In this document: piece after piece, positions 22,861-35,479 of the stretch
Numbering within the stretch: the stretch's first letter is position 1
How the letters are laid out: the number at the start of each line of letters is the position of its first letter
Notes under the pieces: generated by a model
What the model was told of the DNA's origin: nothing
What the model saw: the letters and a program-made list of their open reading frames with translations, nothing else
Database searches by the model: none
Made by a program: the position numbers and the translations under genes
NCBI GenBank assembly: GCA_015680685.1
Contig: MNCI01007578.1
Coordinates: forward strand, 483,313-547,312
Source: Gnetum montanum
Lineage: Eukaryota > Streptophyta > Gnetopsida > Gnetales > Gnetaceae
Direction of reading: 5' to 3'
DNA length: 64,000 nucleotides

Positions 22861-23353
22861 GCCTCTATGGTTGTGTTGGAGGCTTCATGGAGGGATCCGT
22901 GTAAATCCTATGCTGGCATATCCTAGGGTCTATTCCAATTAGCTCGGGATATGACCAAGCAAAGGCTTTTGACCATTTATTGATTACTTTCAATAGGCTT
23001 TCTTTTTTCTGGGGGACAAGTTTTGCGTTGATAATTACTGATTTTCCATTTTCAAGGGTCATGTATTCCAAACTAATGGGCAATGGTTTTAGGTCTAGGG
23101 GCTCTTGTCTAAATTCCTTAGGAATCTCCAACTTCCCCCAATTAATTTTTTCAAAGTTAAGGGTTGGAAGTTGGCAAAAAACTTGCTCTAGTACGTCTGT
23201 GCTTTCAATGTAAGCACTAGTTATCCCCTCAGTTAGTTCCATGCATGTTATCGAGTTGCTCCCTTGATTAGCCATCATCCATTGGGTGTTTTCTTGTTGT
23301 GTGGCTACTGCATATAGGCACTTTTGTATATCAATATCTTGTGCACACCAATT

Positions 23354-24115
23354 TCATGTAGGAAATGTTAAACTTCGCATCACCCATGATTTCTGCACGC
23401 AATGGCACCCTGTGTCACTATATGCGATGCATGGACCTCTCTTCCTCTCAAGCTTCCTAAAAGTAGTTTTCTTGGATATTTCTAGGGAAAGATTGTGGAT
23501 TCCTAGGCATGCATCTATTGTACTCAGCCATGCCCTTCCCATTATTATTGGGAAATCCCCTTTGTCATTGTTTATTTGGATCACCAGGAAATCAGCTGGG
23601 CATGACCAACCACCCACGATGGTAACAATGTCCTCAACCTATCCCAAAGGAACAGTGATAGACTAGTCAGCCAGCTCTAAGAAAATATTTCTCTTCTTGA
23701 GTAGAGGCAGGTTCCAGGTTTTATACAATTCTTGTGAGATTAAGTTGACTCCGGAGCCTAAGTCAAGAAGAGCCTTATGAGGTTCATTCCCAGTGACCTG
23801 AAGATAAATTAGGGGGCTCCCAGAATCAGATAATTTCTTGAGAAGGTGGCCTACCTTAATCCAATCAGTAACAGTATTTGTTAACATAACTATGTGCATT
23901 GGGTGCAATTTTTGGTTTGAAGGGGGTCCCAAAACCTTATTTGGTATGGCGGTGTTTAGATGTTCAACTGCTTGTGAGGGTGAGGGATTAGTTGGATTGT
24001 TGGTTCTGAAGAAGGATCTTTTTGGCATAAGATTATTAGGACCAACTGAGAATGGAGGATTGGAAGCCCTCGTGACATTGGGTTGTTGCGGTTGAGTGGG
24101 AAATACCCTTGGCAT
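23354..24115 (-). pseudogene. Gag-pol protease region of the gypsy element
   Basis: The protease active site is in KALLDLGSGVNLISQELY. The usual D-S/T-G triad reads DLGS, as is common in Athila-type elements (ALLDLGASVNL). A second protease segment at 23354-23617 gives FPIIMGRAWLSTIDA, the IIGRPFL-like box. Upstream sequence is Pro/Asn-rich linker. A stop at about 23662 separates the two pieces. Confidence 0.7.
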
Positions 24116-24479
24116 TGTTGGAGCGGTTGGTGATGGAGCTACCAGCGTGAGAGGTGCAGATGGATTTGGAGGATGGTATACATGTGGAGTGTCCCTTCTG
24201 GGAGAGGGAGTCTAATAATATTCCTGAACTAGGTAGGGACTTTGTGGAGTTGTGTGACCCATAGAGTCACTTGGAAAAATCGACTGTTGCACGTAATAGC
24301 CATAAGGATCTGGTTGCTGGTAAGGGTATTGTTGCCTAGGTGGTGGCATCCCCCATGACTTTGGGTGTTTCCTGATAGGTTGTGTTAGTGTTCCACTTAG
24401 ATAATACGTTAACGGTTGGTGGAACTACCTTGGGTTACCCTAGGGATAAGGTAACCTTCAGGGTGCCTGCCGTCTGTTA

Positions 24480-26407
24480 AGTCTCGAGTTAAGTGCATAC
24501 ACCCCAAACTCTTGTAGATGTAAGATTATTGGGCAACATCCCTTAGGATGGTCATATTGGCAGATCTCACATCGACTGTCATTGTCTATGTCCAAATCCA
24601 CAACCTCATTGGCAATATTCATTTTTCCCTTACCCTGGTCACATGCATGGCTTGAAGCTCTTCATTTTTTCTTGTCCTTGTCACTACTTCGTTCCTCCTT
24701 AGATTCTTCTACAATCTTTAGGAAAATTTCAATTTTACTATCTAAGGAGCTCCATATTTCATTTACCTTAGCCGATACTTCTATTGTTAGCTTTTGAAGT
24801 GGTAAGGTTTTTCTATTCACCAACTCTTCAAGTGGTGACTCATCCTCTTCATCGTAGAATCTCACTCCCCTCTTTCAGAGGGAAGGATCACAGTTATACT
24901 CTTCCACACTTTCTCTCTTCCGTAGCTCCCCTTCTTCTTTAGCTACTTGCTCCAAAAATTTATGAACTTCATAAGATCTAAGTTTAGATAATCTCCCTTG
25001 GGCATAAGTCCCAAGGGTTCTCCTAGTTTCATACCTTAGCCCATCTACAAGGTGGCAGAGTTGATCCCGTTGTGTGTAGCCATGGCCCGAGCAACGATGT
25101 AGCAATGCATAATATCGGCCCATGGCAGCATCCAAGGGTTTGTGATTACCCTCCTTCCATCCTTGGATCTTTTTACGCAAGTTAGACACTCTGGAGTACG
25201 TTTGGTATTTATCGTTGAACAACTCTAACATCGTACTCTATCTCCTAATGGTTTTCGGCTCTAAGGACCGGTACCAACTCTTTGCTTCCTTTATGAGTGT
25301 CCTAGGAAACAACTTTAATTTTTGCCACTTTTTTTCAATGTTCTGCAAGGTGTAGGCATCGTGGAATTCTTGTAAATGATATTGCGGATCAGCGTTGTAT
25401 CCCCCTTCAAACCATGGGATGTTATTCATATCCAATCTCTTGATCCAACTATCTTTTTGATGCCTTGTTGGTATTCTAACTGCCTCTATGATATCTAGCA
25501 TACTTTGGGTGGCAAGTAGAGGTTCATCATGATCATCTCTTTCATGATTTCTATGATGCCTACGTTGTTCCCTACTTTCCCTTCTACCATGCCTAGACTC
25601 TCTAGATTGCCCTCGTCCTCTCTCTCGACTCTCTCATCGAGGTCTCTCATTCCGCTTACCCTTATCCTCACCGTTATGCTCTTGATGACTACACCCTGAT
25701 GTGGAAGAAGAGGGTGAATGATGTGATGAAGGGGAAGAATAAGGAGAGCCATTACCATAACGATGTCTCCTGCATTCTCTTTGGTGTTCCCTGCCCCAAT
25801 CGTGATGACAATCAAAATGCCCATCCTTGTCATGTGTTTTTGTTCCCTCAGTGAACAGTTGACGTTCATAGGGATCAAAACTAGGGTTGTGTATCGTGGA
25901 GTGTAGGTTTTTATACCCCACCTCCTCACTATCATTAGGAGGAGGAACATCATTTGATGGAGAACCCATTATAAGTGGTTCACCATCTCCAATTTCACTT
26001 AGGACGTGCAGGACCCCTTTGCCCTTCAACAATGTATGGTGGCTCTCCTGCCTCGAGTCCCTTAGATGTTGCACTGCTGTGGGATGGTAATCCCTTATGT
26101 CATAATCTTCTACAACGTATTCAGTGTATAATTTTGTCATGCCTATCTGTGCAAGGGCACGAAGGAGCATGTTCGGGACTACCTGATCTGGAGGTAACAC
26201 TATGTTACCTTGCAAGTCTCTCCAATGCAATTGTTCATCCTGATGGAGGATAAAGGTAAAATCAGGTATATAGTCATCATGATGAGTATATACCACCCTA
26301 TATTGTTGAGGAATTGGCAGATTTTGGTTATGTGTTTTAGACTGCTGATTGTTTCTTGTATGATCCCTAGGTGGTGAAGTGCTCTTATGAGAAGAAAAAG
26401 AAGACAT
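24480..26407 (-). pseudogene. gag region of the gypsy element
   Basis: Pieces in order: an N-terminal segment starting MSSFSSHKSTSPPR (26407-25634), an Arg/His-rich linker, a capsid-like Retrotrans_gag domain (25501-25238, WFEGGYNADPQYHLQEF...SWYRSLEP; then 25231-24875, FNDKYQTYSRVSNLRKK and YALLHRC), and a zinc knuckle at about 24545-24590 reading CEICQYDHPKGCC (C-x2-C-x3-H-x3/4-C). Gag forms the particle that holds element RNA. Frameshifts at about 25630, 25500 and 25235 break it. Confidence 0.75.
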
Positions 26408-26532
26408 TGTGTCTTATTCGGTGTGCTGATTAACCGTTATATAATTTTTTGTTTAATTAACCCTAAGGGTTCATTTAAGCTCCCAACGATGTGGATAATT
26501 TCCTATGTTCTACTTAGCGCACAAACACTTAG

Positions 26533-26550
26533 TCCCCAGCAACGGCACCA
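26533..26550 (-). other. Primer-binding site
   Basis: The - strand reads TGGTGCCGTTGCTGGGGA one base inside the 5' LTR. It matches, with two changes, the TGGCGCCGTTGCCGGGGA type widely found in Athila/Tat elements, usually assigned to a tRNA-Asp primer. The tRNA assignment is from family knowledge, not tested here. Confidence 0.8.
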
Positions 26551-26551
26551 A

Positions 26552-27358
26552 TGATGAGTGGCGAGGTACCCCTACACTCAACCATACGAATACGAGCGTT
26601 ACACGTGCGATCCAGTCGAACTCGGCAGACTAAGTGCCTACACACCTTATGAAACACTTAAGGTTAATCGTTCGTTGTCTTCCCAGACTTACTTGTATTT
26701 CTCACAGTTGTATGGTTAAGTAAGTCTGAGGTATATGATTTTTATGTCTTTTATGTTTTATCTCGTATGCTGATAAGGTGAAGGGTGAAGAGACTAATTA
26801 GCTAACTTTAACTAACTAACTAAGCCTTAATTAAACTAGCATCAACATCCATTCCCACTTACCATTCACACCCTGAACCAATGCAACCTTGGTTACCAAA
26901 TGCTATTCGTTACTGGGATCACCAAGCGTAACGCACGTGCTCGAAGCGGTCATACTGAATGCACTTAACTATGAGAGAAGGGTTGAGAGAGATTTAATTA
27001 CTAATAAAGCATTTAAACAATAAAAAGTAAATAAAAATAAATAAAATCCTATTTAGCCTATTCCATGCACTGCAAGGTTTATCTAAGAAGTTCGTCTTTA
27101 TTTCCGTACACAAACTTGTATTCAGGTACAATATTTGCTCCAATAAAGATCCGTTCACTTTGGAGCTCCTACTGCGAGCACATGGAAATTATTCTATCTT
27201 TGGAGAGGTAAAACTGCCAGAGTTTCGCTACGTTCTAGTCCTAGAATGAGAAACAAGGGAGAGCCACCTCTTATTTATAGATTTGACGGCAATATCGTGG
27301 GGGATGCGATATCACAGCGGACGCGATATCGCGGCCCATGCAATATCACTTCCCATCA
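26552..27358 (-). repeat. 5' LTR of the 17370-27358 element
   Basis: 807 bp, TGATGAGTGGCGAGG...TCACTTCCCATCA. The U3 end carries ATATCGTGGGGGATGCGATATC and GCGATATCGC-like words after a reversed TATA box at 27272-27279. Compared with the 3' LTR the motif array is shifted and partly missing. Confidence 0.92.
27272..27279 (-). promoter_or_regulatory. TATA-like box of the 5' LTR
   Basis: TATTTATA (+), that is TATAAATA on the element strand, with the GATATC palindromes directly upstream. It would start RNA near 27240. Confidence 0.55.
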
Positions 27359-27450
27359 CCTTCCAAAGCCTATTTAATTTTCCTTGCTTTTGAAATAACA
27401 AAATGATTGTATTATCTGCATACCAAAGAGAATTGAATCCTCAAGAACTG
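27359..27450 (-). pseudogene. L1-type LINE RT, right half of a split element
   Basis: The - strand reads YADNTIILLFQKQGKL, the catalytic YADD-type box with the second Asp changed to Asn. It continues in frame at 17369 after removing the gypsy element and one CCTTC. A different LINE begins at about 27450. Confidence 0.6.
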
Positions 27451-30060
27451 CTTTAGAAAATTTTTCTTGCCTTGAGATATGCATGTTGTGAGTGTATACA
27501 ATGAATTATCACAAGGATTTTACCTTTAAAGATAATAAATCATATTAATATAATAACATTGAACAAGGTGTTTGCATCTTCACCTTTAACTCATCAAGAA
27601 GAAAATTTTTTTGTACTATTTCAATATTTTTTCAAAGTTTATTACTGAGTGTAGGTCCCCAAAAAACACATCCATATAGTACAATAGGATAAATGATAGT
27701 TTGAAAAATCTATTTTTGACTTTCCAAGCCTAGATTCTTAAATTCTTGTACTTTCTTTTAAAAGCATATAGAGCCTTGAAATCTCCTGCTATTCTTTCTT
27801 TGATGTACTTCCCTTACTTGTAATTATTCATATAAATAAGAACCAAATATTTTTAAAAATATACTATTTATGTATTGGTAACTCCAAAATGAAAGTCATG
27901 ATAAGTATTTCCTATACCTTAGATTATCAATTTAGTTTTATCCACATTCATTCAAAGGCTATATGAGTATAAATAATTTGCTAAAATTTGCAACATATTT
28001 TGCATACCCTTTTTAGCAATGTAGATCAAAGCAGCATAATCTACATATAAGAGAAGATTCATTGCTTGAGATCTAATATTGATAGCATGGCTATCTTTCC
28101 CATTGTATAGCCATTAATGTATTTTGTCAATAAAGATATCAAAAAGAGTTGGAGAAACTAGACAACTTTGTTTAATGTTAGTTTTGTTTTGGAATTAAAT
28201 TTTTTTATTTGAATTACTATCTATAATTTCAATAATCACTTATTCATACAATCTTTGAGTTGCTACAACCAATTTTGAAGGAAGGCTAATTGTATGCAAG
28301 CATAACCATAACTCTGTTTGAATCACTAAATCATATGCTTTTGCAAAATCAACAAAATAAATAAAAAAAATTTGTTAGGCTTTTTTGCAAAATCCATGCA
28401 TTGTTTACAAGTAACTAAGCAATTAATAGTGGAGTAATTTTGTCTAAAGCTTGCTTGACACCTTGCCCTAACTTGGTTAACTTCAACCTAACAACCGATT
28501 CTCTTTTCTATCAAAGTTCCCAATAACTTAGCAAAAATATTATTCAAAATAATCCTTTGATAATTGTTTAAATTATATTTGCCCCCCTTTATATATAATA
28601 ATATAACCTTACTAGTTTTCCAATGTTAATATAATTCTTGATCTACTATTGAATTTAATTTGTACCAATTTTTTTTATCAATAGTAATTCTTACCCACTT
28701 TAATAATTCTACACATAAAAAATCTAAATATACAACTTTACGAGATTCTAGCTTTCTAAAATCTTGTGGCTTGCTTAAGAGTAAATTGAAGAGGTGCTTA
28801 GTGTATACTAGTAGTAGACTTATCATCTTCTATTATAAATAGTATAATGTAAAACAAACATATATCTTGAAAATAAAAATTAAATGATGAAGAGGCTTTA
28901 TGATGAAACATTGTCAAAACTATGTAAGTTTCTTTTTATCTGTATAAGAAAAATATTCTTACTACTTTTTGATAAAATTATTTCTCTTTGTTCTAATCAA
29001 GCATTTATATATCCTAACTAAACTTTTTGTATGTTACATATACACATTCTTAATATTCTATCTAGCTTGCACGTAATCTTCATCAAACTAAGTCTTATGA
29101 GCACCTTATTGTTGTGAATACATAACTTGCTTAATTTTGTAAGAAAAATTTGCTCAAGCTTCATATGCTATCTTTCAAGATTTCATTTATTATGTGCTAC
29201 ATCCATATATTTTTCCTTGACTCCTATGGTGACTCTATATTGAAAATTTTTCCTGTTTCTATTTGTTATTGTTTGAGAAGAAAATTTAATTTGTAACAAA
29301 AGCTCTAAATGATGATGGTAAGACTCCACTAAACCTCTTCAACTTTCAACTTCTTAATAAATTCAATGTCTTTAGAAGAGTATAAAAGTAAATTAATGTA
29401 AGAGTTGCCTTGAGGTCTCATGAAAGTAAATGATGAAGATTGAGGAAATCTAGTAAGGCCATTGTAGATAAAGAGATTAAAAGTTTTTTCCTTTCTAATA
29501 GGTTTTAACCCATCTTATTAATAGTACCATCTACATAATGTTATGCCTAGTTATGATCTTTAACAATATCTAAACTACCAATATTATGTTTCCACTCAAT
29601 AATTTTTATTTGCTATGAATCTATCCTAGCATTAAAATTTCCACAAATAAAAATTTTTCCTTTTATTGAAAATTCTTTAATATCTCTACCAAAGAACTGG
29701 AAAGGAAGATCATGAGACAACTCTATAATATTATACAATGTAGCATCTCTAGGGGCAAAATAACATATGTTAAGAAAAGTACAACTGTGATGGTACAAGG
29801 TTTTTAAATAAACATATTATTTATTATCATCAATTTTTTCTAAAAGTACATAAATTTTAAGATATTTCCTCTATAAAATTGTAATACCACCAAAAGGTTT
29901 TCTTGTTTGCCCTAATCTTGTATTTCTTGCAATAAATTTTTTGAATCCAAGAACTACAAAATCTAAAAAACTAAAATCTTTCCAAGTTTTAACAAAATTA
30001 AAAACATCAAAGCTATTAAAGAAACTAATGTTATTTAATAAAACAACTTTATTTGCAATT
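27450..30060 (-). mobile_element. Non-LTR retrotransposon (LINE) with endonuclease and RT, not L1
   Basis: Reading on the - strand from the right: an AP-type endonuclease (about 30040-29613) including WKDFSFLDFVVLGF and FAPRDA...IFICGNFNARID; then RT (about 28520-27900) with LGTLIEKRI, CQASFRQNYSTINCLV, FVDFAKAYD-like palm, SCLVSPTLFDIFIDK, the catalytic LLLYVDYAALI (YADD form with substitutions) and a thumb end resembling RVKSQTPCS. The box series GFR-NHSTI and KAYD fit the R4/CR1-like or Dong-like group rather than L1. Many stops and shifts. The junction with the L1 sequence at about 27450 is abrupt. Confidence 0.65.
29613..30045 (-). pseudogene. LINE AP-type endonuclease domain
   Basis: The open stretch 29798-29613 reads LNICYFAPRDATLYNI...FGRDIKEFS...GKIFICGNFNARID, the typical EEP-family end with the GDFNA box as GNFNA. 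Further upstream segments extend the match to about 30045. The enzyme nicks target DNA; here it is interrupted. Confidence 0.65.
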
Positions 30061-30497
30061 CCTTCATAGTGAAGAGATCATATGTGTTATTTTGAATAGC
30101 TTTGAAATACTACTTCTTTGTAATGACTACTATCAAGGTGTGAATTTGACATTTAGTAGTGGCCATTACCCATTTATCCCAAAACATGCTACAACTATTT
30201 TTACCCTTCAAATAAATAATTATTTAATAGTTATTTCAAATACATCAAATATTAACTAATTTAAAAATGGGTAGCTACAATAATAATAATAGGAAGATGG
30301 TGTGAGTGAAAGAAAGAGATGGCATGAATAGTAGTGTTGATAATGTACATCGATTTAACCCCTAAAATGATGAAATTTTCTTAGATAATAACATTTCTAA
30401 TGATTTTGTAAATGCATCAGATCAAGAAGTCTAGTTTGGGAGAAACAAGATTTATAAAAGATTATTCATCCTTTATGCTCCAACTCATTTTGGAAGT

Positions 30498-30655
30498 GTT
30501 GGAACTCAAAATAAATGAAACATAGGTACACCCCAAGATTTATAGAAGTTTATAACACAACGCTATTTAGTAGAATCAAACCTATAACCTAGAGTTCCCA
30601 AGCCAATATCCATACCACTCAATTAACACCTCATTGCTACTCTAGCTCATTTTGT
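30498..30655 (-). repeat. SINE-like copy
   Basis: The reverse strand has GAGTGGTATGGATATTGGC (A-box-like), AGGTTTGATTCTACTA (B-box-like), then TGGGGTGTACCTATGTTTC and TTTATTTTGAGTTCCAACA. Same order as 12854-13080. Confidence 0.5.
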
Positions 30656-31311
30656 ACCACCCACATACTATATTAGTTTTTTTCTTTGTATTTTCTAATT
30701 AAAACAACTTTAGGTAAACATGGTCTTCTCTACACATAGTTCACCCAACGCAATGAAATACTAGTTAGACATAATCTAGTCTTAGAATTTAAACTAAGAT
30801 TTTATTAGTTTGGTTAATTTATGGATGTGTAAATATATTAATAACTAATAAATACTATAGGTGATGTGTTGCTATAATTTCAACTATTTTTGAAAACATG
30901 AAACTTTAATTTTTGCCCTCAATTTTTTATGAAAATGTCCAAAAATGTGTAAATGTATGTCATATTTACATATTGATTGCCATGTTGTTAGCATTTATGT
31001 ATGCAATAACAAGACCCTTTTCACATGTTACCTTAACATTTTTTCATAGTTTAATCCTTTCTGCAAGTTCCTTCCTAGTGAGATCTTTGTTGATTTAAAC
31101 TCTTTGCTCATGCTCACTTTGCTTCAAGTGGCTACGATGCTACCACATATGCTCTTTTCTTTTTATTTATGAAACTTAATGATGACATGCCAAATTTTTT
31201 TACTACACTCACCCAACACCATAACATTTTTTATAATGTTCATAATAGTAACATGCATATCCTTGATGTTTTTTTTTTCAACTTTCTTAATCAAATCTTC
31301 TTTTTTTCACA
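30656..31311. other. AT-rich DNA without an identified feature
   Basis: No frame longer than about 60 codons and no motif recognised. Confidence 0.3.
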
Positions 31312-31316
31312 TTCAT

Positions 31317-32139
31317 TCATGAGTAACTAGGTACCCCTATGCCCAACCATATGAATCACTAAGGCATTTATGCACAATCCAGTCAAATTTCATGGACCTA
31401 TAGTTCTCTAGTGCACTAGGTTTTCTAGGAAGTGAAATGGGCATTGAGAACGTTCTTTGTCTTCCCAACTACACTTGTGAGGCTCAAGGGTATGGTTTAA
31501 GTGTAATTAAGGTACATGATTTTTCTTATTTTATGTTTTATAAATTTAGTCGCCTACAACAAGGATGAAGGGTAGAGTAAATTAAGATCTAGCTCATTTA
31601 TGGTCTAACTAGTCTAACACAAGTAACCATCCCACTTTCCTGGACACATCTTAAACACATATAGTGCTGCTAGGCTATCAAACATTAAGTGTTGTTGGGT
31701 TATCAAGTACTATATGTATGCTCAAAATGGTCATGCTTGTGTTCATTAACAACTAAAAATTAATTGCTTAATTGAAATGTAGTAAAGTGCATAAAAAGAA
31801 ACATTAATCTATTCATAGTGCTACAAGGATTGTCAAAAGAGTTCATTTTTATTCTTGTCACACTACAACGCTCAAGTACATCAGTGTTCAAACAAAGAAC
31901 TGTACATACTTAGATTCCTTCTACGGGCACTTAGAAAATATTCTAACTTTGGAAAAAATAAACTACAAGAGCTTCATTACTCTAACTAGAAACTACAAAA
32001 AAATAATGCCAAATTGGAAGCCTAGGTGCTATACTTATAGGCCAGCATATACCCTCAGACGTCGGATACTCGACATTGCATCTAGGCTCCAATGTTAGAT
32101 ACTCGATGTTGGAGCAGACGAAAATAATTTGATTCATCA
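31317..32139 (-). repeat. 3' LTR of the 31317-44069 element
   Basis: 823 bp beginning TCATGAGTAACTAGGTACC and ending TTTGATTCATCA. It has a reversed TATA box in CTATACTTATAGG near 32030 and the U3 words CAGACGTCGGATACTCGACA. It lacks the extra U3 repeat unit present in the 5' LTR. Confidence 0.88.
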
Positions 32140-32152
32140 TACCCCCATGACT
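32140..32152 (-). other. Polypurine tract
   Basis: On the - strand CAGTCATGGGGGTA ends directly at the LTR start TGATGAATCA. Confidence 0.6.
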
Positions 32153-34316
32153 GAATGAAAACTTGTCCTCAAGTAAAGAAGAGGAGGAACAAGTTCTTAC
32201 AAAATATTAGGTAGATATGGGATTATTGACTAACATACAAATTGACTCAGATGGAATAGACAAACTCTAAGTGCCCAAGTGTACAGAGATACAACTTTTT
32301 ACAAAATTGGGTGTTCATGATAAGATAAGGGAACACCTTGGATAACATTGACATCCAACACCTCTTAGCAACAAAAGAATGAGAGAGAGAAGCTCCAACA
32401 ATCATGAACATTCTTCATTGTATGGTACTATCACATCATCCTCGATGAAGATAGTCCTACTTCTAGTCCATGCTTCCCACTGCAATCCTAACAAAATTAT
32501 GAATGAGTATGCAATGTGTAACACATAGCTATTAAATGTCTTATCTCATCAGTGGTTACACTTAACTAGGTTGTGATTATGGTAGATTGATTCCTTGAGT
32601 AGTGTTAGCAGGAAGGCTAAAAAATAAAGTAAAATAGATAAGTTGTCCATTAAATTTGAAAATTGTTCAACATAAGGAAAATATTTAAAGAGGGTGTAAG
32701 AATTCACAGTAACAAAAAGGAAAGTTCACTAAAAATATTATGAAGATGTGCACGATTAGATATCATTGATGGGATACACAAAAAGAATAAAAAAATAATT
32801 GTAAGAGTGTCTAAGGATAAAGAACTCAACTAATCCAACCAAAAGATATGCAAGTGGGTCCTTCCCAAAGTAGGCATAGGCCTTTTATGCCCTTGCATAA
32901 TTTCAAACCAAATAGTCCGTCCGTGGGCTCCATCGATGATTAATGGTTACAAAAGGTTAAGTACAAAAACCCAAAAGAACTAACTAAGAATTCTAACACA
33001 TCAAACTAGAACATCGAATAAGAACATGAAACCGATAGTGAGGTGAGACATGGAAAGCATAGATGGATGAGAGAGTGTGTGAAATGGAGTTCCTAATTAA
33101 GTTCACATGAAATCCCTTGTGGATTTTTTGATTAAATTAACTTGATAAGATCCATCATTAGTCTAGACCAAAATCAACATCATTCAATGACTTCGCATCA
33201 CCATTCTAAGACTAGTCCATTCCCCTGAGACACAAGAGTGCACCCATAGAACAACCACCATTCCTTATTAAAGAAGAAAATAAAAGTAGGAAGTGAGGAA
33301 GGGCCTTAGTTAGAGAGGACCTTCAGGCATGGGTAACATATCTTTCTAGTCTCATAACCAGTGCTTGTAGCCCATTTATTTTGTCTAAGGGGTGTGCTTT
33401 GAATTCTCATCATTTTTTTTATGTGATGGAAACCACACCATATAAAGATTTATTCAACTTTCTTTTATTCGTCAACATAGAATGGTAAGAAGTCCATAAA
33501 AAACACACATGTACCCAAGCAAGCAGAAAGGCACAAAGAATACTGAATCCCCTTGAAGTCACATCCTATTCAAACCTTTGAATCCTTTCCAATTCCAGAA
33601 ACTATTAAAGTTACAAATTTGTTAAAGTTTCATTAATGAAAAAGGGACTACACATTTCCAAAACAAGGAAAACCATAGAGTTTGTAAATGGGTGGATGTT
33701 GTGGACTCATTACTTATTGCATGAAAAAAAACTAGTCCTAATCATTCACAACAAAATTCAAAGCCACAAACTAGACATCAATAATCAAATAACAAAATAG
33801 TACATGCCACCATCAAGCAATGCATTACCACTGTACCTGGCACTTATTAACAAAAAGTTAGAAAATCACACCAAAATAAAATAAAAGAAAATATAAAAGA
33901 AAGTGTAAAATTTTCAAGAAATAGAAAATGTAATAACGATGATGTAAAACAAAAATTAGAAAAGATTAATAACATGAAAATAAGAAGATGTAAAATAAAA
34001 AATGTGTAAAACAAAAAGTTGAAAAAATTAAGGAGCTACTTATATGGTTAGCATGGTGACCATCTCCCCCATGACTAAGTTGAAAGGATGAGATCCAAAA
34101 TATGAAGCATGGTTGTCCATCCAATGAGGCGTTTGTTGTATTACCTGGCTTATGCTCTTGGAAAGGTTTGATTTGTTGGATGTTGACTAGCTATTTCTTA
34201 TTTGGGCTCTCAAGTTTCTACATCATCATGGCCCCAAAAGAAAAAGTTTTGTAAATGATTTAAGGTCCTTTCTACAACATTTGGGACTTAGTTCGTTGAG
34301 GTACATGTGTGGGGTT
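32153..34316 (-). other. Long non-coding 3' region of the element
   Basis: No gene. It shares order and several blocks with 18195-20190: GGGTCCTTCCCAAAG near 32848, a conserved block at 33350-33410 (CAGTGCTTGTAGCCCA, CTAAGGGGTGTGCTTT), TGTAAAACAAAAA-type repeats at about 33890-34020 and the PPT-like tract at 34071-34088. Confidence 0.6.
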
Positions 34317-35300
34317 CTAGTAGAGAACCTTATCTCCCAATTGAAATTTTACTTTGCTAATTTTAGGGTCATGGCACTTTTTGTTATAGGCCTTGTGCAA
34401 CTCATTAGATGATAGGGCTACCAATTGATTTTCATCTAGCAGGTTGAGATTCATCAGTCTTTCTTTTTGTGCTAGACTCAAGTCAAGGTTGAGGTCACAG
34501 GTAGTTGAAAGTGTACGAAGCTCAGATTGAATAGGAAGTGTTAGTAATTTTCCATACATAAGCTCATAGGGAGAATAGCCTATAGGAAGTTTCCATGTTG
34601 AACGGTAGGCCCAAAGGGCATCATTAAGCTTTGTGCTCCAATCTTTCCTATATTTGCTAACAGTTCTTGTTTGAATCCTTATAATTTCCCTATTGGTAAC
34701 CTCAACTTAACCATTGGCTTGGGGTGGTGTTGTAAGTTTATGTTCAACTCCCAAGCGTTGCATAAGCTTTTAAAAAGCAGTGCCCGTAAAGTGAGTTCCA
34801 TTATCAGAAATTAATGCACATGGCTCACCAAACCTATTTACAACATTTTGTTGTACAAACTAAGTAATAGTAGAAGATGTATAGTCGATGATAGCTATTG
34901 CTTTTGCCCATTTCATACAATAGTCAACATCGACTATGATACATGCCTTTCCATTTGACATGGGTGTGATAGGACTCATGAAATCAATGCCCCATATGCC
35001 AAAAGATTCTAGTGGTTGAATCCATTATTGAGGCCACTCCATTCGAGTAGCCATTCCCCCATCTCATTAGCATTCCTCATAAGAGCGGATGTAATGGTGA
35101 GCATCCCTACAGATTGTTTGCCAATAATACCTTTCCATTAGGATTTTAATGGTCATTCATCTTCTAGCATAGTGTCCTCCACAAGGACCTTCATGAGCAT
35201 CTTGGGGCATGCACAGTTGATCAACATCAAGGACACACCAATGAACTAGGCCATCACTACACACCTTGTAGAGGTGTCCATTGATCTCCATGAAGTGTTT
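34317..35300 (-). pseudogene. Integrase remnant
   Basis: Pieces of the zinc domain (about 35180-35060), GIDFMSPI core (about 34970-34990) and ALISDNGTHFTG, where the second catalytic Asp is still present. A clear C-terminal stretch at 34559-34317 ends GDKVLY. Stops and small indels throughout. Confidence 0.7.
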
Positions 35301-35479
35301 TACCTTGTGAAGAAACTACTATTTCTTCTAGTGGTCCAACTCATGTGGCATCTCTTGGGTGATAAGATAGGTGAGAATGCCATCATACCATTTAGGCTTA
35401 TTGGGAAATTGTTTAGTTATAGCCCAACAAAGAAGAGTTCATCAAGAAACATATCAAATAGTGGATTTTCTTCCTTTTT

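Larger units (their letters stand above)
17370..27358 (-). mobile_element. Nearly complete OTA-type (Athila/Tat-like) Ty3/gypsy retrotransposon
   Basis: A 9,989-bp element on the - strand: 5' LTR (26552-27358), PBS (26533-26550), gag, protease, RT, RNase H, integrase, about 2 kb of non-coding DNA, PPT and 3' LTR (17370-18180). A 5-bp CCTTC duplication flanks it. Gene order and motifs (KALLDLGSGVNLI protease-like, SEWVSPL, EVFMDDF, GIDFMGP) fit the OTA clade. A few stops interrupt pol, many explained by C-to-T change in CpG. By eye the first 240 bases of the two LTRs differ at about 17 sites, mainly transitions, so the insertion is not very recent. A 119-base N gap lies at 19587-19705. It interrupts an L1 LINE. 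Confidence 0.92.
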
